Source: Neospora caninum Liverpool (Eukaryota > Apicomplexa > Conoidasida > Eucoccidiorida > Sarcocystidae). Taken from it: a DNA stretch of 64,000 nt. The position numbers and the translations under genes were made by a program. Below, one piece after another: positions 24,843 to 36,387 of this stretch. Each line of letters starts with the position of its first letter. Within the stretch, counting starts at the first letter, position 1. The stretch spans positions 2,004,793-2,068,792 of the forward strand of contig NC_018392.1 of the NCBI RefSeq assembly GCF_000208865.1. Direction: 5' to 3'. The notes below the pieces were generated by a model. It saw only the letters and a program-made list of their open reading frames with translations, did no database searches and was not told the DNA's origin.

Positions 24843-27082
24843 AGGGTGAAACAGGACAGAACGTGGGCAGAAGGAGGCGAAAGAGAAAGACGAGTTTCGC
24901 TCGAGCAACGTGAAGACGGACCCCTGAGAAAGAGTGCCCAAACTCCTTCGAAAGGATACAAACCCAGCTGTAGGAAAATCTCGGGGAGAAACTGCCACTC
25001 AGGCGCATCGATACCGTCTTATTTTTAGGCAGGTACATTTGTAAATATACATGTTCAGGTATATAGGTCCAACCATTCATGCATTCTTTTATTTATCTAT
25101 ATATATTTGTATCCTTCTGTGTCTATATGAAGTTGTGAATGTGTGAGAATACGCCTGTTATATAATTGAGTGTTTGTGCCGATTGATATGGATATGAGAC
25201 TTCCGAGAGGAGAACACAGGATGCGGTTCCGCCTTCGGTTTTTTCTGGAATGCGCGAACGCACCTCTAACGCAGGTTGAACTTCGGCAAAGTGCACCGTT
25301 TTGCAGGTATTTGTTTTTCTAGCAACCCTCTTGATATGTCCCACGCCGCCCTGCCTTACTCTCGAGTCGCACCTCGTGAAAAGTGTGGGTTGCTAGCTGT
25401 GGGTCTCTTGCTTTCGTGCCGACAAAGCGGGAAAGGTTTCCGAGAGGAAGGGAAACAGCTCTCTCTCTGTTCCTCGCGCGACGCGAAGTGCCTGTCGATT
25501 TTGCAAGTGTTTTGAATTCGGAGAAAAACGAGATTTCGAGGGCTTTCCGGTTTCTTGCCAGGCCGAAAAAGGGGTTTGCGTACGGCCGTGTGCTTTCCGG
25601 TTCTCTCCCGCAAACCTTTTGTTTTGGGCATTTTCTCGCCCCCGAGATCAGGTGAATTTGCATGCAGAGAGCGTCTCCAAGGGAAGAGAAGCTAGTTCTC
25701 TGTATGTAAACGCCGAGACACGAAGAGCGAGATTCCGCTCTTTTCCGCTCGCCGCCTCCGTGTGAGAGAAACGACTGTCCTGCCTTGATGCAAAAGCGCG
25801 CATGTTTGTGCTTCGGCATACAGTACCCATCAGGTAAAAGCGGAAGCTGCACTCGCTGTTACACATCAGAAAAAGGGATTCGTAGGTTGTCTCCCCTCGC
25901 TTCTCACGAGGGCGGGCGTATGGAAGAGGCCTTAAAGCGATAGGTCGCGAGAGCAAACCGCAGTTCGTCTGAGAGACGGTTTTTCCACGTATTTCTTTCC
26001 AGAAAACAAAGGCGCCAGAGACCGTGGGCGTCCCTGCTTCGACAAAAAGTTCGATTTTCGCACAGACCGCGAAAGAGGAAAGACGAGAGACGCAGCGTTT
26101 TTTCTCTCGCGGAGAAGCCTCGCGGCTTCCCGCTCATCGACAAAAACTGAACGTTTTCCCGACGCGACACAGAGAGAGCACGTCGACCTCACCCTGATCT
26201 TTTGGGTTTCGAGGGCCCACAGGACGCGTGAAAAAGGGAAGGCCCCCGCCGGGGGAGCCTCGAAGAACGCAAAAATGCGAAAAAGGAGGAAGGAGAACGG
26301 CCTCCGAGGAAAGGAGAAAACGAGAGCCGAAAAACGGTTCAGACGAACAAAGAAAAAGTTGCCTCAGACTCAAAAGCTTGTTTCCTGTCCAAAACATAGC
26401 GCCCGCTTCACCCTCCTAATTGCAAAAATGCTCTTATACATGCACATAAATATATGCATGTAAATATATATATGCATATTCTGTACTTTGCAGACGCGTG
26501 GTGCTTGCGGGAAGCAAGCACGCATAAAAACATGTATAAGTAGGTGGTTAATGGAGATGTCTATAGGGTAAGCGTTTTTACAAAGAGAGAAGATAAATAA
26601 GGGCCATGTGCCGACACATCGGTACATGCACAGATATGTTTCAGCGCAGCACTGCGACATTTCGTCGGAGGAGAAAAAACGGGGAACCTGCAGTTTTTTT
26701 CCGAGCTGGAGAGATGGAAGAAACCCGAATTTGTCAGTATTTCGGTGAGAGCCAGAGGGGGCCGAGAAAACCAACCTTTGTGCAACTTTTTTGAAGACTT
26801 GAGAAGAGTGAGAAGATCGGTTTTTAGGCAGCAAACAGAACCAGGCCGTCAAACTACAGAAAAGCGCTCTACTGTTTGGAAAATGAACATCGACATATAT
26901 GTATTTTGTCGACAAAGAGATTTATATACATATATGTGTGTATGGAATGGTGCGCGCGTGTGGTTGGAAGTGGTGTATGTCGACGCCCCTGGCGGAAGGG
27001 CGGGCACGACAGTCCCCTTTTCATTGAAGAGAGTAGCGAAGACGCGAAGCAGAGACGAAAGAAGAGTGCTGAAGCGTCGCGC
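24843..27082. other. Convergent intergenic region
   Basis: Lies between the stop of the coiled-coil gene and the stop of NSA2, so it should hold both 3' UTRs. The only notable content is a TA-rich stretch around 25035-25180 and a short segment at 25230-25325 with words such as GAACTTCGGCA and TAGCAACC. Similar words occur near 3140-3180. I see no supported coding exon. Confidence 0.5.
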
Positions 27083-30000
27083 CTAGACGAGGAGCACGGC
27101 GTTGATGCAGCCATCCAGTTCGGGGTTGTTGGTAACCTGGGCATATTTGGCTGCAGAAAAAAGAAACAGTTTGTGAAAGAAGTGTGAAGAACCGACCCTT
27201 GGCAGACCCCCGGAGAGCGCTGCTGGCCACTCGACGAGAAGCACAGAAGACAACTTCCCCGGAAAGCAACGCACAAACCGGATACACGGAGGCGCACCCT
27301 GTCAACCCTATGCGTCTCTGTTGCAACCTCCAAGTCGCCATCTCCAGACTACCGCAACCGCAGAGGTCTCCTGTCTCTTCATCCCATATATATATATATA
27401 TATATCTGGATATCTATATCAATATACGAAACGCAATACACATAGAAGTATTAGACCTATGTGTACAACGTGTACATATATATAATGTATTTGCACGGGA
27501 TTAAACAAAGGCAACATTTATGTCTGTATCCAGTAAGCACATATTTCCATAGATGTGTACTGTAAATACACATGAATACACAGCTAAAAAAGCTTGCATA
27601 CATATACGTACACAGATATGACCAATAGGCATTTATGTGTATATGTATACGCACGGCGTAGAGAGGTATACGCGTATGGAAGTCTGTGCAAAAAAGGGAC
27701 TGTCTCTTTCCAGGTATATCCGCAACAAGGTCGAAAGGCAGTGTTTCCGAATTCGTACCCCATACGACTTTGCCGGTTTGAGTGACAAGGCCCAGTTCGC
27801 TCACGTTGACCTCGATGATCGTTCCTGCAGAGAAGGAGAGGCGACAAAGGCGCGTCCCGATTTTGAGACGCGCTCCAGGGCGACCCAAGGCGCGATTTCT
27901 GTCTTTTTGCGTGGATAGACAGCCCGGACGCCGTGTGAGTCGTGTGTGGATTTCCCCTAGGTTTTTTGCGTACCCTTTGTGATGACGCCGAGGGAAGTGT
28001 AGAGGTGAGACTGGGGATTCTTCTTCACGCCAACGATGTCCAAGTGGAAGGTGGTTTTCAACTCGGGATGCGTGACATGCGCCTTCTTGAAGCGAAGACC
28101 CGTGGGCCGAATGTACCTCTCGAATTTGGGCGGTTTCCTCGTGAAGTCTTCTCCGACGAAGCACACTTTGTTCACCACGCGCTTCCACATCTTTCCTGCA
28201 TGCACGAGCCGCCGACAGAGAAGAAAGGAAAGCTGAGAAAAGGACCAGTCCGGAACCAACGCGCGTTTAGGTGCACTCTGGGGGGCCGCCCTCGAGAAGC
28301 GCAAGCCCCGCAGCTGCGACACGTACGGTCCCATTCCTCGCCATGCTCGACGTTTCTCCGGAGAACGAAATCCAAAAAGGAAAGGCGAGGATTCGGAGGA
28401 GAGAGGGGACACGACGAAAAGCTTACTTTTGCGCTTTCCACTGCGGAGAACCTTGAACATCTCGTCTTCGGTCATTGCTTTAACTTTCGGGAGAGGCACT
28501 TGCCATTTTCCCGCCTTCTCCTTTCGCTTTTGTTTCACCATGTTGCTGAGGACTTTGGTGCGTTTCACAGCCTCACGGTCGAGCAGGTACGCGGGGACTG
28601 CGCCCTCGGGCGCCTGTTCCGGTTCCTTGCTCTTTGCATCCTTTTCTTCAAAGTGCTTGAGAGTCTTCTTCATCGTCGCCTTCTCCACGTAGCGCTTCTT
28701 GTTGAACAACTTGGCGCGAATGCCGCGAAGGCGACGCGCCTGCTTCGACAGTTTGTGCGGCTCGCGCGCCGCCTTCTTGCGTCTGGGAAAGGCAAGACAA
28801 GCGAGAGAAGCGAGGTAACAAACACGGGAGAGATGGAGACACGAAGAGACGAAAGTGGAGGAAACTCGCGACTCTGTGGAGAGGTCGAGAGGGAAGAGAG
28901 AAGAAAGAGACAAGAGAGAAGGAACTCAAAGACAGAGAAGTACGAGAAACGGGGTCAGAGAGGAAAGGAAGGTGAGAGGATGAAAGGAACTGAAGAGGAG
29001 GGAGAGGAAGTCGAGGATGATGGAGGGTACAAGAAAGAGGAGAGAACGAAATGAAATAAGGTAGGTGGGAGACAGAAAATGAAAAACGGGGACGATACAC
29101 AGAGGGGGAAAGAGGGAAGCAAAGGAAGGTACAGAGGAGGCAGCAAAGAAAAAAACTGGAGAGAAAAAAGACGTGAGAAAGGTCGGTAATGACAGGAAAT
29201 AAGTTAAAATCCAAGGAACGACAGAAGGAACTGAGGACAAAGGGAAGCAAGAGACACAGAGATACGGCAGAGGAAAACAGAAAAAGAAGGAAAGTAGGGG
29301 CGGAAAGAGAAGCAGACGAGGACAAGGAAGAGGCAAAAGACGAACGGAAAAGGAAGAACAAGACCAAGTAGAATAAACAGGAGNNNNNNNNNNNNNNNNN
29401 NNNNNNNNNNNNNNNNNNNNNNNNNNNNNNNNNNNNNNNNNNNNNNNNNNNNNNNNNNNNNNNNNNNNNNNNNNNNNNNNNNNCAAGAAGCAGATCATAG
29501 GAGTAGACAGGCATATAATGAGGAGAATGATATGAGAAAGAGTATGTGACGAAGCATAACAAAGAGAAGGAGTTCAATGAGAATGTGAAGAAGAACAGGG
29601 AGAAGTGAGATCAAGGTATGAGAACGTGAAGAGAAAGGGAACGAGAAGAAGGAGAAGAACAAGGAGAGGGAGAGAAGGAGAACGACAGGGAGAAGGCGAA
29701 GGAGAACAAGGAGGAGAACAAGGAGAAGGAAAATAAGGAGAAGGAGAACAAGGAGAAGGAGAACAAGGAGAAGGAGAACAAGGAGAAGGAGAATGAGGAG
29801 AAGGAGACCAAGGAGGAGAAGAAGAAGAACAGGGAGGAGAACGAGAAGAAGAACAGGGAGTAGAACGAGAAGAAGAACAGGGAGTAAAACGAGAAGAACA
29901 ACAGGGAGTAGAACAAGAAGAAGAACAGGGAGTAGAACGAGAAGAAGAACAGGGAGTAGAACGAGAAGAAGAACAGGGAGGAGAACGAGAAGAAGAACAG

Positions 30001-30322
30001 GGAGGAGTACGAGAAGAACAACAAGGAGAACGAGGAAAGAGGAGGAGGGAGAGAAGGGGACAAGGAGAAGCAGAACAAGGAGGATAAGAAGGGAGAAAAG
30101 GGTTAAGAAGGAGAACAAGGAGGAAAACAGGACACCGAGGAGAACAAGGAGAAAGTTTCTAAGAAGATACGGGGGAAGAGACACCCGCAAGGACACGGAG
30201 AAGAGGCCTTGTGAAAAACAAGGAAATAGAATGACAGGGCGGATGCCTTACTTTCTCTCATGGTGGTCGAGGCGTCGTCCGAAGCGCTTCTGGTGAAGCT
30301 CGATGTACTCGTTCTGCGGCAT
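27083..30322 (-). CDS. NSA2: NSA2, 60S ribosomal subunit assembly factor
   Basis: Five exons: 30322-30252, 28782-28427, 28195-27974, 27824-27759, 27150-27083. All junctions are in phase and the product is 260 residues, the same length as the human protein. It starts [15 protein letters not shown] and has the family landmarks [55 protein letters not shown] and the C-terminal [13 protein letters not shown]2 is a nucleolar factor needed for late 27S pre-rRNA processing in 60S maturation. Exon 1 codes only the conserved N-terminal 24 residues. Intron 1 (28783-30251) is about 1.5 kb and contains the assembly gap and an AG-rich tract. The gene is head-to-head with the + strand gene at 31459 and tail-to-tail with the coiled-coil gene. 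Confidence 0.97.
29384..29483. other. Assembly gap (100 N)
   Basis: A run of exactly 100 undetermined bases inside NSA2 intron 1, flanked by low-complexity purine-rich sequence. The true gap length is probably unknown. It does not interrupt any exon. Confidence 1.
29600..30170. repeat. Purine-rich low-complexity tract (GAGAACAAG-type)
   Basis: Irregular repeats of GAGAAGAAGAACAGGGAG and GAGAACAAG on the + strand. In the NSA2 transcript this is a CU-rich intron. Open frames on both strands here are made only of a few residue types and are not genes. Confidence 0.9.
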
Positions 30323-31458
30323 GGCGGCACTCGGGAGAAAGAGAGGCAGAAATGCGCGAAGAAAAGCGAGAGAAGGCGATGCGTTTCCTTGGAAAAGTGT
30401 CAAGAGACAGCGCCGGAAGGCTCTCGCTGTCCGGAGCAGAGGGTGGGCACAAGCCTTTCCTGGGAAGCACTTTGGGGCTTTCGAGAAAAATGGTTCCTGC
30501 CGAAATCCCGAAAAAAAAGAAATTCGGAGTGCGACCCAAAGCGCCAATTTTCTTTGGGACTTCGTGCGCTTAACTGCTGGCCATCCCACAACGCGCGGAA
30601 CGCCGACTTTTCGTCGGCGAGCAGGGGGACGAGAAACGGGTTCCGGCCGAAGAGACAGGCTGCAGAAATGGCCAAGGAAAAGCCTCGGAGAGTTTTTGTG
30701 TTGAGGGTGTTCTTGGATAGCAAGCGCTGAAGAGAGCAGAGGAAAAGGAGCCGCGAAGTTTCCTCTTTCCTCGCGGTCGCACTGTCTCTCGCGCTGTGTC
30801 GTTCCGATGTACGTACAGCTGGGCAGGCAGGAGGAAGTGTCTCTGTTCTCTGGGTTTGGGTCGCGCAGCGCGCACAGCACGGCTCCTTCGCTGTGCCGCC
30901 GGTCGCATGCATCTACGAGAGGAGAAGATCGACGCCCAAGGAAGGAAAAACGGGAAACACGAAGGAGAGCCTCGCCAAGAGAAACGCATGCAGTCATTTT
31001 GGAGACCAGTCCACGGTTCTGTCGACTGGGGAAAGGCCGGTGCCGCTCCCAGTCCTTCCACGGGTCTCTCCGCCTTTCATGGTTTCGCCCTCCCACCTCG
31101 TGTCTTCTGTCTCCGGAGGGAGGGCGACAGAGTCCCTCTTTTTATGCACCCAGTCGACACTCCGTTCGGGTTGAAGTCTTCTCGGGATTACCAATTGGAC
31201 TTTTGCGTCCTCTCTCGTTTTTCAAACCTCTTGACTCCCTTCGCTTTCTCGCAGTCCCTTTCCTGGTGTCGCTTCTCCAGTGTGCTCGGAGGTCCAGCGC
31301 TGCCCATGGTCGGAGATTGACCTCCGCTTGTCTTGCCTGTCCCGTAAATTCGGATCCCTGCCTTTTCTCGCGTTTTCCTCTTCTCTCCTCAGTTTCTTCT
31401 CTTGGTCTCTTCCCTCTGTCTTGCTTGCTCTCGGCAGCGGCAGTCTCGTTAGTCCACC
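30323..31458. other. Divergent promoter region of NSA2 and the 31459 gene
   Basis: About 1.1 kb between two start codons pointing away from each other. No coding exon is supported. It should contain both promoters and 5' UTRs. The half next to 31459 is CT-rich on the + strand, as for other 5' leaders here. Two GCATGCA motifs lie near its middle. Confidence 0.6.
30905..30992. promoter_or_regulatory. Paired GCATGCA motifs in the divergent promoter
   Basis: GCATGCA occurs at 30905-30911 and again at 30986-30992, 81 bases apart. This word is reported as enriched in Toxoplasma promoters and is a typical ApiAP2 target type. The same word occurs in introns of this window, so position rather than presence is the argument. 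Function is inferred. Confidence 0.4.
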
Positions 31459-34400
31459 ATGACGGAGACACGGCTCGACGCCGGCGATGTGTCTCCCTCG
31501 CCGTCTCCAGCACGCAAACGAAAACGCCTTCACGCAAACGACCAGTCAGCTTCTCCTTCTCCCACTCATTTCGCGTCTTCTCCCTCTTTTCCCGTCTCCT
31601 CTCCTCTCTCTTCGTCGTCTCTCCCATCACCTCTGTCTTCTTCCTCATCGTCTTCACCCTCTTCGTCATCTTGTTCGTCTTCGGCCTCTTCGTCGTCTTG
31701 TTCATCGTCTTCACCCTCTTCGTCGTCTTGTTCATCGTCTTCACCCTCTTCGTCGTCTTGTTCATCGTCTTCACCCTCTTCGTCGTCTTGTTCATCGTCT
31801 TCACCCTCTTCGTCGTCTTGTTCATCGTCTTCACCCTCTTCGTCGTCTTGTTCATCGTCTTCACCCTCTTCGTCGTCTTGTTCATCGTCTTCACCCTCTT
31901 CGTCGTCTTGTTCGTCTTCTCGCTTGTCTCCGTTGTGCTCTGCTTCGGCGTCGCCTTTCTCTCCGCCGGCACGCTCGGGAGAGAGCGACGTGGGAGGGGA
32001 ACAGCGAGAACTGCGAGATGTGTCGACTTTCTCGCCCCCGGCGAATTCTGGACAGAGAGAAAGTGCGCTGTTTGGCGCCGGAGCCGAAGAAGCAGGTTCC
32101 GCGGCGGCGCAGGAGACCTCGTTTCCCGAAGCGTCGAGCGCCGACAAAGAAACAGTTCCTCTTTGTTCGTGCCGAACTCCGACTGACTCGGCCCCTGCAT
32201 CTGAGATTGCAGACGAGGGAGAGCAGAGAAGACCGTGTTTCGCGTTCCTCACTTCCCCCCTGCAGCCGCCCCACCTTTCTGCGTTTCCCAGTCAAAGAGT
32301 CGCGCGCTTTCAACTGAAGCGGCTAGCGACAAGACGAAGGAACGCCGAAGGCAGTCGGCAGGCGCGCTCTCCAGTCGAGGCGGTGTCCAGGTCGAGTGTA
32401 CATACACCCGTGGAGGAACGGGTGGCGGCTCCCCGATCGGGTGTACGTACGCGTGAGCCTGACTCTCCTGCGTTCTGCGGGCCTCGCGTCCTCCTCCACG
32501 GTGTTCCGAGTATTTCGCGCGATGCAGCAGCTTTCTTCTTCCTTTCTCGCCTGTACAACACCAAGGTCTCTGCTCTCCTCTCGCAGCCTGGGCTGTCCCG
32601 AAGCAGAAGCCAAGACAAGCGCAGCACGTCTCCCGCTCTCGCTTCTTCCTCGCCTTCCGCGTCTTCTCCGACGCCTGCATCTGCGTGGATCGTCCGACGC
32701 AATCGGTTCTTCACGCAGCTCCACGGCCCTTCGCTGAACGTCGCGTGCTACTCTCCCGAGGCTTGGCGAATCTTGAAGTCGCTGCTCCTGCTTATTTCGA
32801 GCGAGTCGAGGAAAGCGTCTTCTCTCTTCATCTCGACTGGCGTCTCCCCTGCTGCGTCTGCCTCTCGGAGTCCGCCAGGTTCTCTCTCCAGTCCCTTCTC
32901 TTCTCCGTCTCCGGCGCCCGCTTCGTCTCTGCGTCCTTCCCACGCACCGCGGATGTCTTCGGCGTCTGAAAGCTTCGCAGGCTCGGCCCTCTTCATTGAG
33001 GATCTCGACCAAGTTGCGCCTTCTCTGCAGCGGCGCCTCGCGGCGCTCCTTCTGCGCCTGCAGGAGAAAGCTGCGGGTGCGCCCGCGTCTCGCGTCTCTG
33101 GAGCCCAACTGGCGTGGCTGTTCACGGCCTCTCAGCCCCACGGCGTTGTCCCCGCTCTTCGACACAGCTGCACGGCGGTGCGCCTGCCTCTCCCTTCTGT
33201 CTGTGAGCTTGCATGCAGATTCTCGGGCGAAGCGAGGGAAGGGCGAGAGGATGTGCGGGGAGAAGCGACTGCGGCAGCCGGACCAGGCGTCGAAGAGATG
33301 GCAGGGAAGGGACAGGAGGAGCGGACGGGTCAGCAGGAAGGAACGCAGAGGGAGAGACGCGAGCTTGAAAGACAAACAGAGGGGGGATACAGTGGGCGCG
33401 AATGCGCTGAAAGTTTACAGAAACCCCGTCCCAACTCGCAGTCCGCTAACTTTTCTTCGCTCGCGGCTGCAAGAGCAGCCTCGTGTTCTGCCGCCGGCGC
33501 ATCATCGCTTCTTCATCTTCTCGCGCGGGAAACTGAGCAGTGTCCCTTCTCAGTGTTTCTCTCGCTCTTTCGGGCGCGACGCGGAGACCCCGCCGCTGAA
33601 GCACTGCTCCACCGTCTTCTGTGTCTCTCCGCGCAACGCGGAGAAGAACCTTCCGCAGGCGACAAAGGAGAACAAGGCGGGCAAAGGAAAGAAGAAAGAG
33701 AGAAAGACACAGAAGCAGAACGAGAAGAAAGAGAAGCGGGGACGGGAGGAGATTCGGAGAGGGGAGCGGGATCTGAACCGCGGGCGAGCGAGGGGACAGG
33801 GCAGGAGGAAGAAGGGGACGAAGGCAAGTCCTTTCCTTCGTGTCCATGGCTGGAACAGAAGAAACGGTGGCAGTCTTCGACATGCAGCGCTCGCCTGAGC
33901 GGCTCGGGGCTCTCGGCAAAACCTGTGAATGAGAGAATCGGGAAGATTGCGCAGCTGCTCAAAAGCACAAAGTGCTCCGACCGGAGGTAAGGAGACGCCT
34001 GCGAGGGGAGGAACAAAACGAGACAGTGGAACTGGAAGTCTGGGAAGAAACAGACGAACGACTGAAAGGAAGTGCAGGAGAAAGAACCGCGAAAAGCGCG
34101 GTCACGAGGCAAAGGCACACAGGCACCACCCCGAAGCCCCTGATTTTTTAGAAGATCAGAAATGCAATCAGGAAAAACGGGACTTCCTTTCGCCACATCT
34201 TTTTCGGCTTCGCCTCTTCATCCCTCCCTGCTCTTCCTTCTGCACTTGTCTCTCTTCTCCCTGTTTCTTTTTGCCGCTGTCGCTTCTCGCGCATCTCTCC
34301 ACTCGCCGTGTCTCTCAGCTTCTCGAGAGTTGCTCCTTCTCTCGGGCCTCTGCTTTGTCTCGCGCAGCTGGCCGGCGCTACGGCATCTCTGGCATGGGGC

Positions 34401-35539
34401 GCTACAGCAAGACAACCTTTTCCGGACGCGCAACGCCGACGCTCTTCTTTTGGTAAGCTTCCACCTTTCCGTTTGCCTGGCTTCGGCCTCCATTTGTCCC
34501 CTCCGGGTATTTCCACGTGCCTCCTGGGAACCTCGTAGCAGCAGCTGTTTCTGAGAGTGCCCCGCCCGCTGTCTTTAACGGACTCGAAGGCTCGCGACTG
34601 TCATTCGTCACGTTTTTTGGTTTCTGCGTTCAGGAGCTGATGCGAGCTTTTCTCCATTCCTCGGCGAAACCGTGCCCGTCCTTTGCTTCCGAGCTTATTC
34701 ACCTTCTTGCAGATACGGTAAACTCTCCTGGAGGCGTGCACCATTAGAGCGGCAAACGCTTGCTGCCGTAGCCACACGCGCACACATTGCCGCGTGTATG
34801 TGTGTCGGGAGGATAGACGTTATTGGCGATTGAGGAAAATAGTTTTCGACGCGTTGATCCTGATCCCGCCTCGGCAGAGAGACGCGGTGGTAGGCGCGTG
34901 CCCGGATGTTTTGCGTCGCCCTGAGGTGACTCGCTACCGACACTCGAGTGCTGTAGGTCTTCTCTGCGAAGCGCTACGTGGAAGAAATGTCTCGGCGGCA
35001 GCGACGCCTTGGGATGAGATCTTCGCAACTGTTTCTCTTCCCTCACGGGTGTGTATCTTTTGTTTCCGGCAGTTTCCCCGGCATTCTTCAGAGGTGCGTT
35101 GTCCCCGGCTGATCTGTGTCTTGTGCAGTCGTGGGAAATCGCCCGAGGGGAGTTTGCTGTGGGTGCACCAGCGAATCTTGAACTCTGTTCTCTGCGTGCT
35201 TCGCGGCTCTATCATGCGAATCGGGCGCGTCTCCGGGCGTCTCTCGAGCAGCAGGGAGAGAAGGAAGAGGACGAAGCGCAGGAAGACGCAGCAGATGGCG
35301 AAGAGGTGGGCGAAGAGGCCGACGAAATGGAGGAGCAGACGTCCCAGGTCGACGAGCGCGGTCTGGAGAACTCGACGCCCTGGAGTAGTGGCCAGGACAC
35401 AGAGATGGATCCGGAGAGAAGCGAGAGAAAAGATGGGCGCATGCAAGTCGAAACGACAGCCAGTCCTGCGACGAGCGAAAGAGGTGAAACCACGAGCGAC
35501 ATTGCGGGGGCGGTGTCCCTGTTCGACCGGGATGATTGA
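31459..35539 (+). CDS. Putative AAA+ / clamp-loader-like protein with Ser/Cys-rich repeat
   Basis: Four exons in phase: 31459-33986, 34368-34452, 34634-34717, 35129-35539; 1,035 residues. The ATG is in the context CCACC ATG A. Residues 1-155 are Ser-rich and include a ten-residue repeat. Around residues 345-380, RVLLHGVPS sits where a Walker A would be but lacks the GKT. Around 505-530, LFIEDLDQVAPSLQRRLAALL looks like a Walker B helix. It is followed by LAWLFTASQP and a LRHSCTAVRLPLPS segment, the order seen in clamp-loader and ORC-type AAA+ proteins. The small C-terminal exons carry a helical domain (LLLELMRAFL, then a WEIARGEF helix) and an acidic tail. A degenerate Walker A would fit a non-hydrolysing subunit. 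Gene model is good; function is tentative. Confidence 0.6.
31650..31917 (+). repeat. 30-bp coding repeat (SSPSSSSCSS)
   Basis: Unit TCACCCTCTTCGTCGTCTTG plus ten bases, period 30, starting at 31711, 31741, 31771, 31801, 31831, 31861 and 31891, with one or two diverged copies before. It encodes a ten-residue Ser/Pro/Cys unit near the N terminus of the AAA+-like protein. Frames on the other strand and in shifted phase are also open, which is a by-product of the repeat. Confidence 0.95.
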
Positions 35540-36387
35540 GGTCGGAGGTACACACGCCACAGTGTGTCTTAGTGTTTCGTTGGGCGAGGTCGAGACTGCC
35601 AGAAAATCTCGGGAAACGGGAGCCCTCGCCGAAAAAAAAGGAAAGAGCGTTGTCTGACAGAGCAGCTGTTTAGAATTCTATAGAGAAACGCTTCCTTTAT
35701 CACCCGCATGCAATGCAGAAAACTCTGGACCTTGCTCTCTTTATCACACGCATGCAATGCAGAAAACTCTGGACCTTTGCACCTGTGCAGCGAAGGCCTG
35801 GAACTTCGTGCTATTCGCGGTCGGCGAGTTCACCTGGCAGCAAGTGTTGAGCCGTCAGCGGCGTACCAGCGTTTTTTTTTGCGGCGCGCCTACGGTCTCA
35901 AGTGTAGAACGGGTTTTTGGCTGCCACGGTGAGGGGTTCCTTCAGCGTGTGCTAGTTTGAGAGAACCAGCGAGTTCCGCTGAACTGGAGACGTCTCTCAA
36001 CGGGCAGAGGCGCTTCACTGGGTCCCCGCGAGGAGAGACCCAGATCATCTTAACACATGCAGAGAACTCGAAACGTAGCAGATCGTATTGAGTCAGCGAG
36101 TTGTGCACCATTCCTGCGTGATCCAGTAGAGCGAGGAAGAACAAGCTGTTTCACGGCCGATGAAGCAGGCGGCCTCGCAGTCACAGTTGGAAACCAGTTT
36201 CACCGTGGCCCCTGGAGAACGCCCGAGACACGCGTCTGCAGCGAACCACACCGCTTCGTATAATTTACCACCCTGTTTGTCCCTCGCACGCGGGCTTTCG
36301 GAGACTGTTTTAGAGGTCTTTTCAAAAGCATTTACGGCTCTGCTGTCAGACTTCCAGAGACACCCTCACGCTTTAGACGCCAAGATG
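35540..36387. other. Intergenic, with a 44-bp duplication
   Basis: Follows the stop of the AAA+-like gene. Apart from the 44-bp tandem duplication at 35694-35781 I see no supported feature. Confidence 0.5.
35694..35781. repeat. 44-bp tandem duplication
   Basis: TTTATCACCCGCATGCAATG and the following bases, ending CTCTGGACCTTG, are repeated 44 bases later with one or two differences. Each copy contains GCATGCA. It lies about 150 bases after the stop codon of the AAA+-like gene. Confidence 0.9.

Noticed and set aside
29495..30296. Leu-rich - strand and Arg-rich + strand frames in NSA2 intron 1
   Set aside because: Both come from low-complexity purine repeats next to the assembly gap; NSA2 exons on either side join in phase across it.
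31142..32252. Frames on the - strand encoding KTMNKTTKRV and DDEEGEDDEQ units, and a + strand VLFIVFTLFV frame
   Set aside because: They are shadows of the 30-bp Ser/Cys repeat, whose coding frame is set by the ATG at 31459 and the downstream exons.
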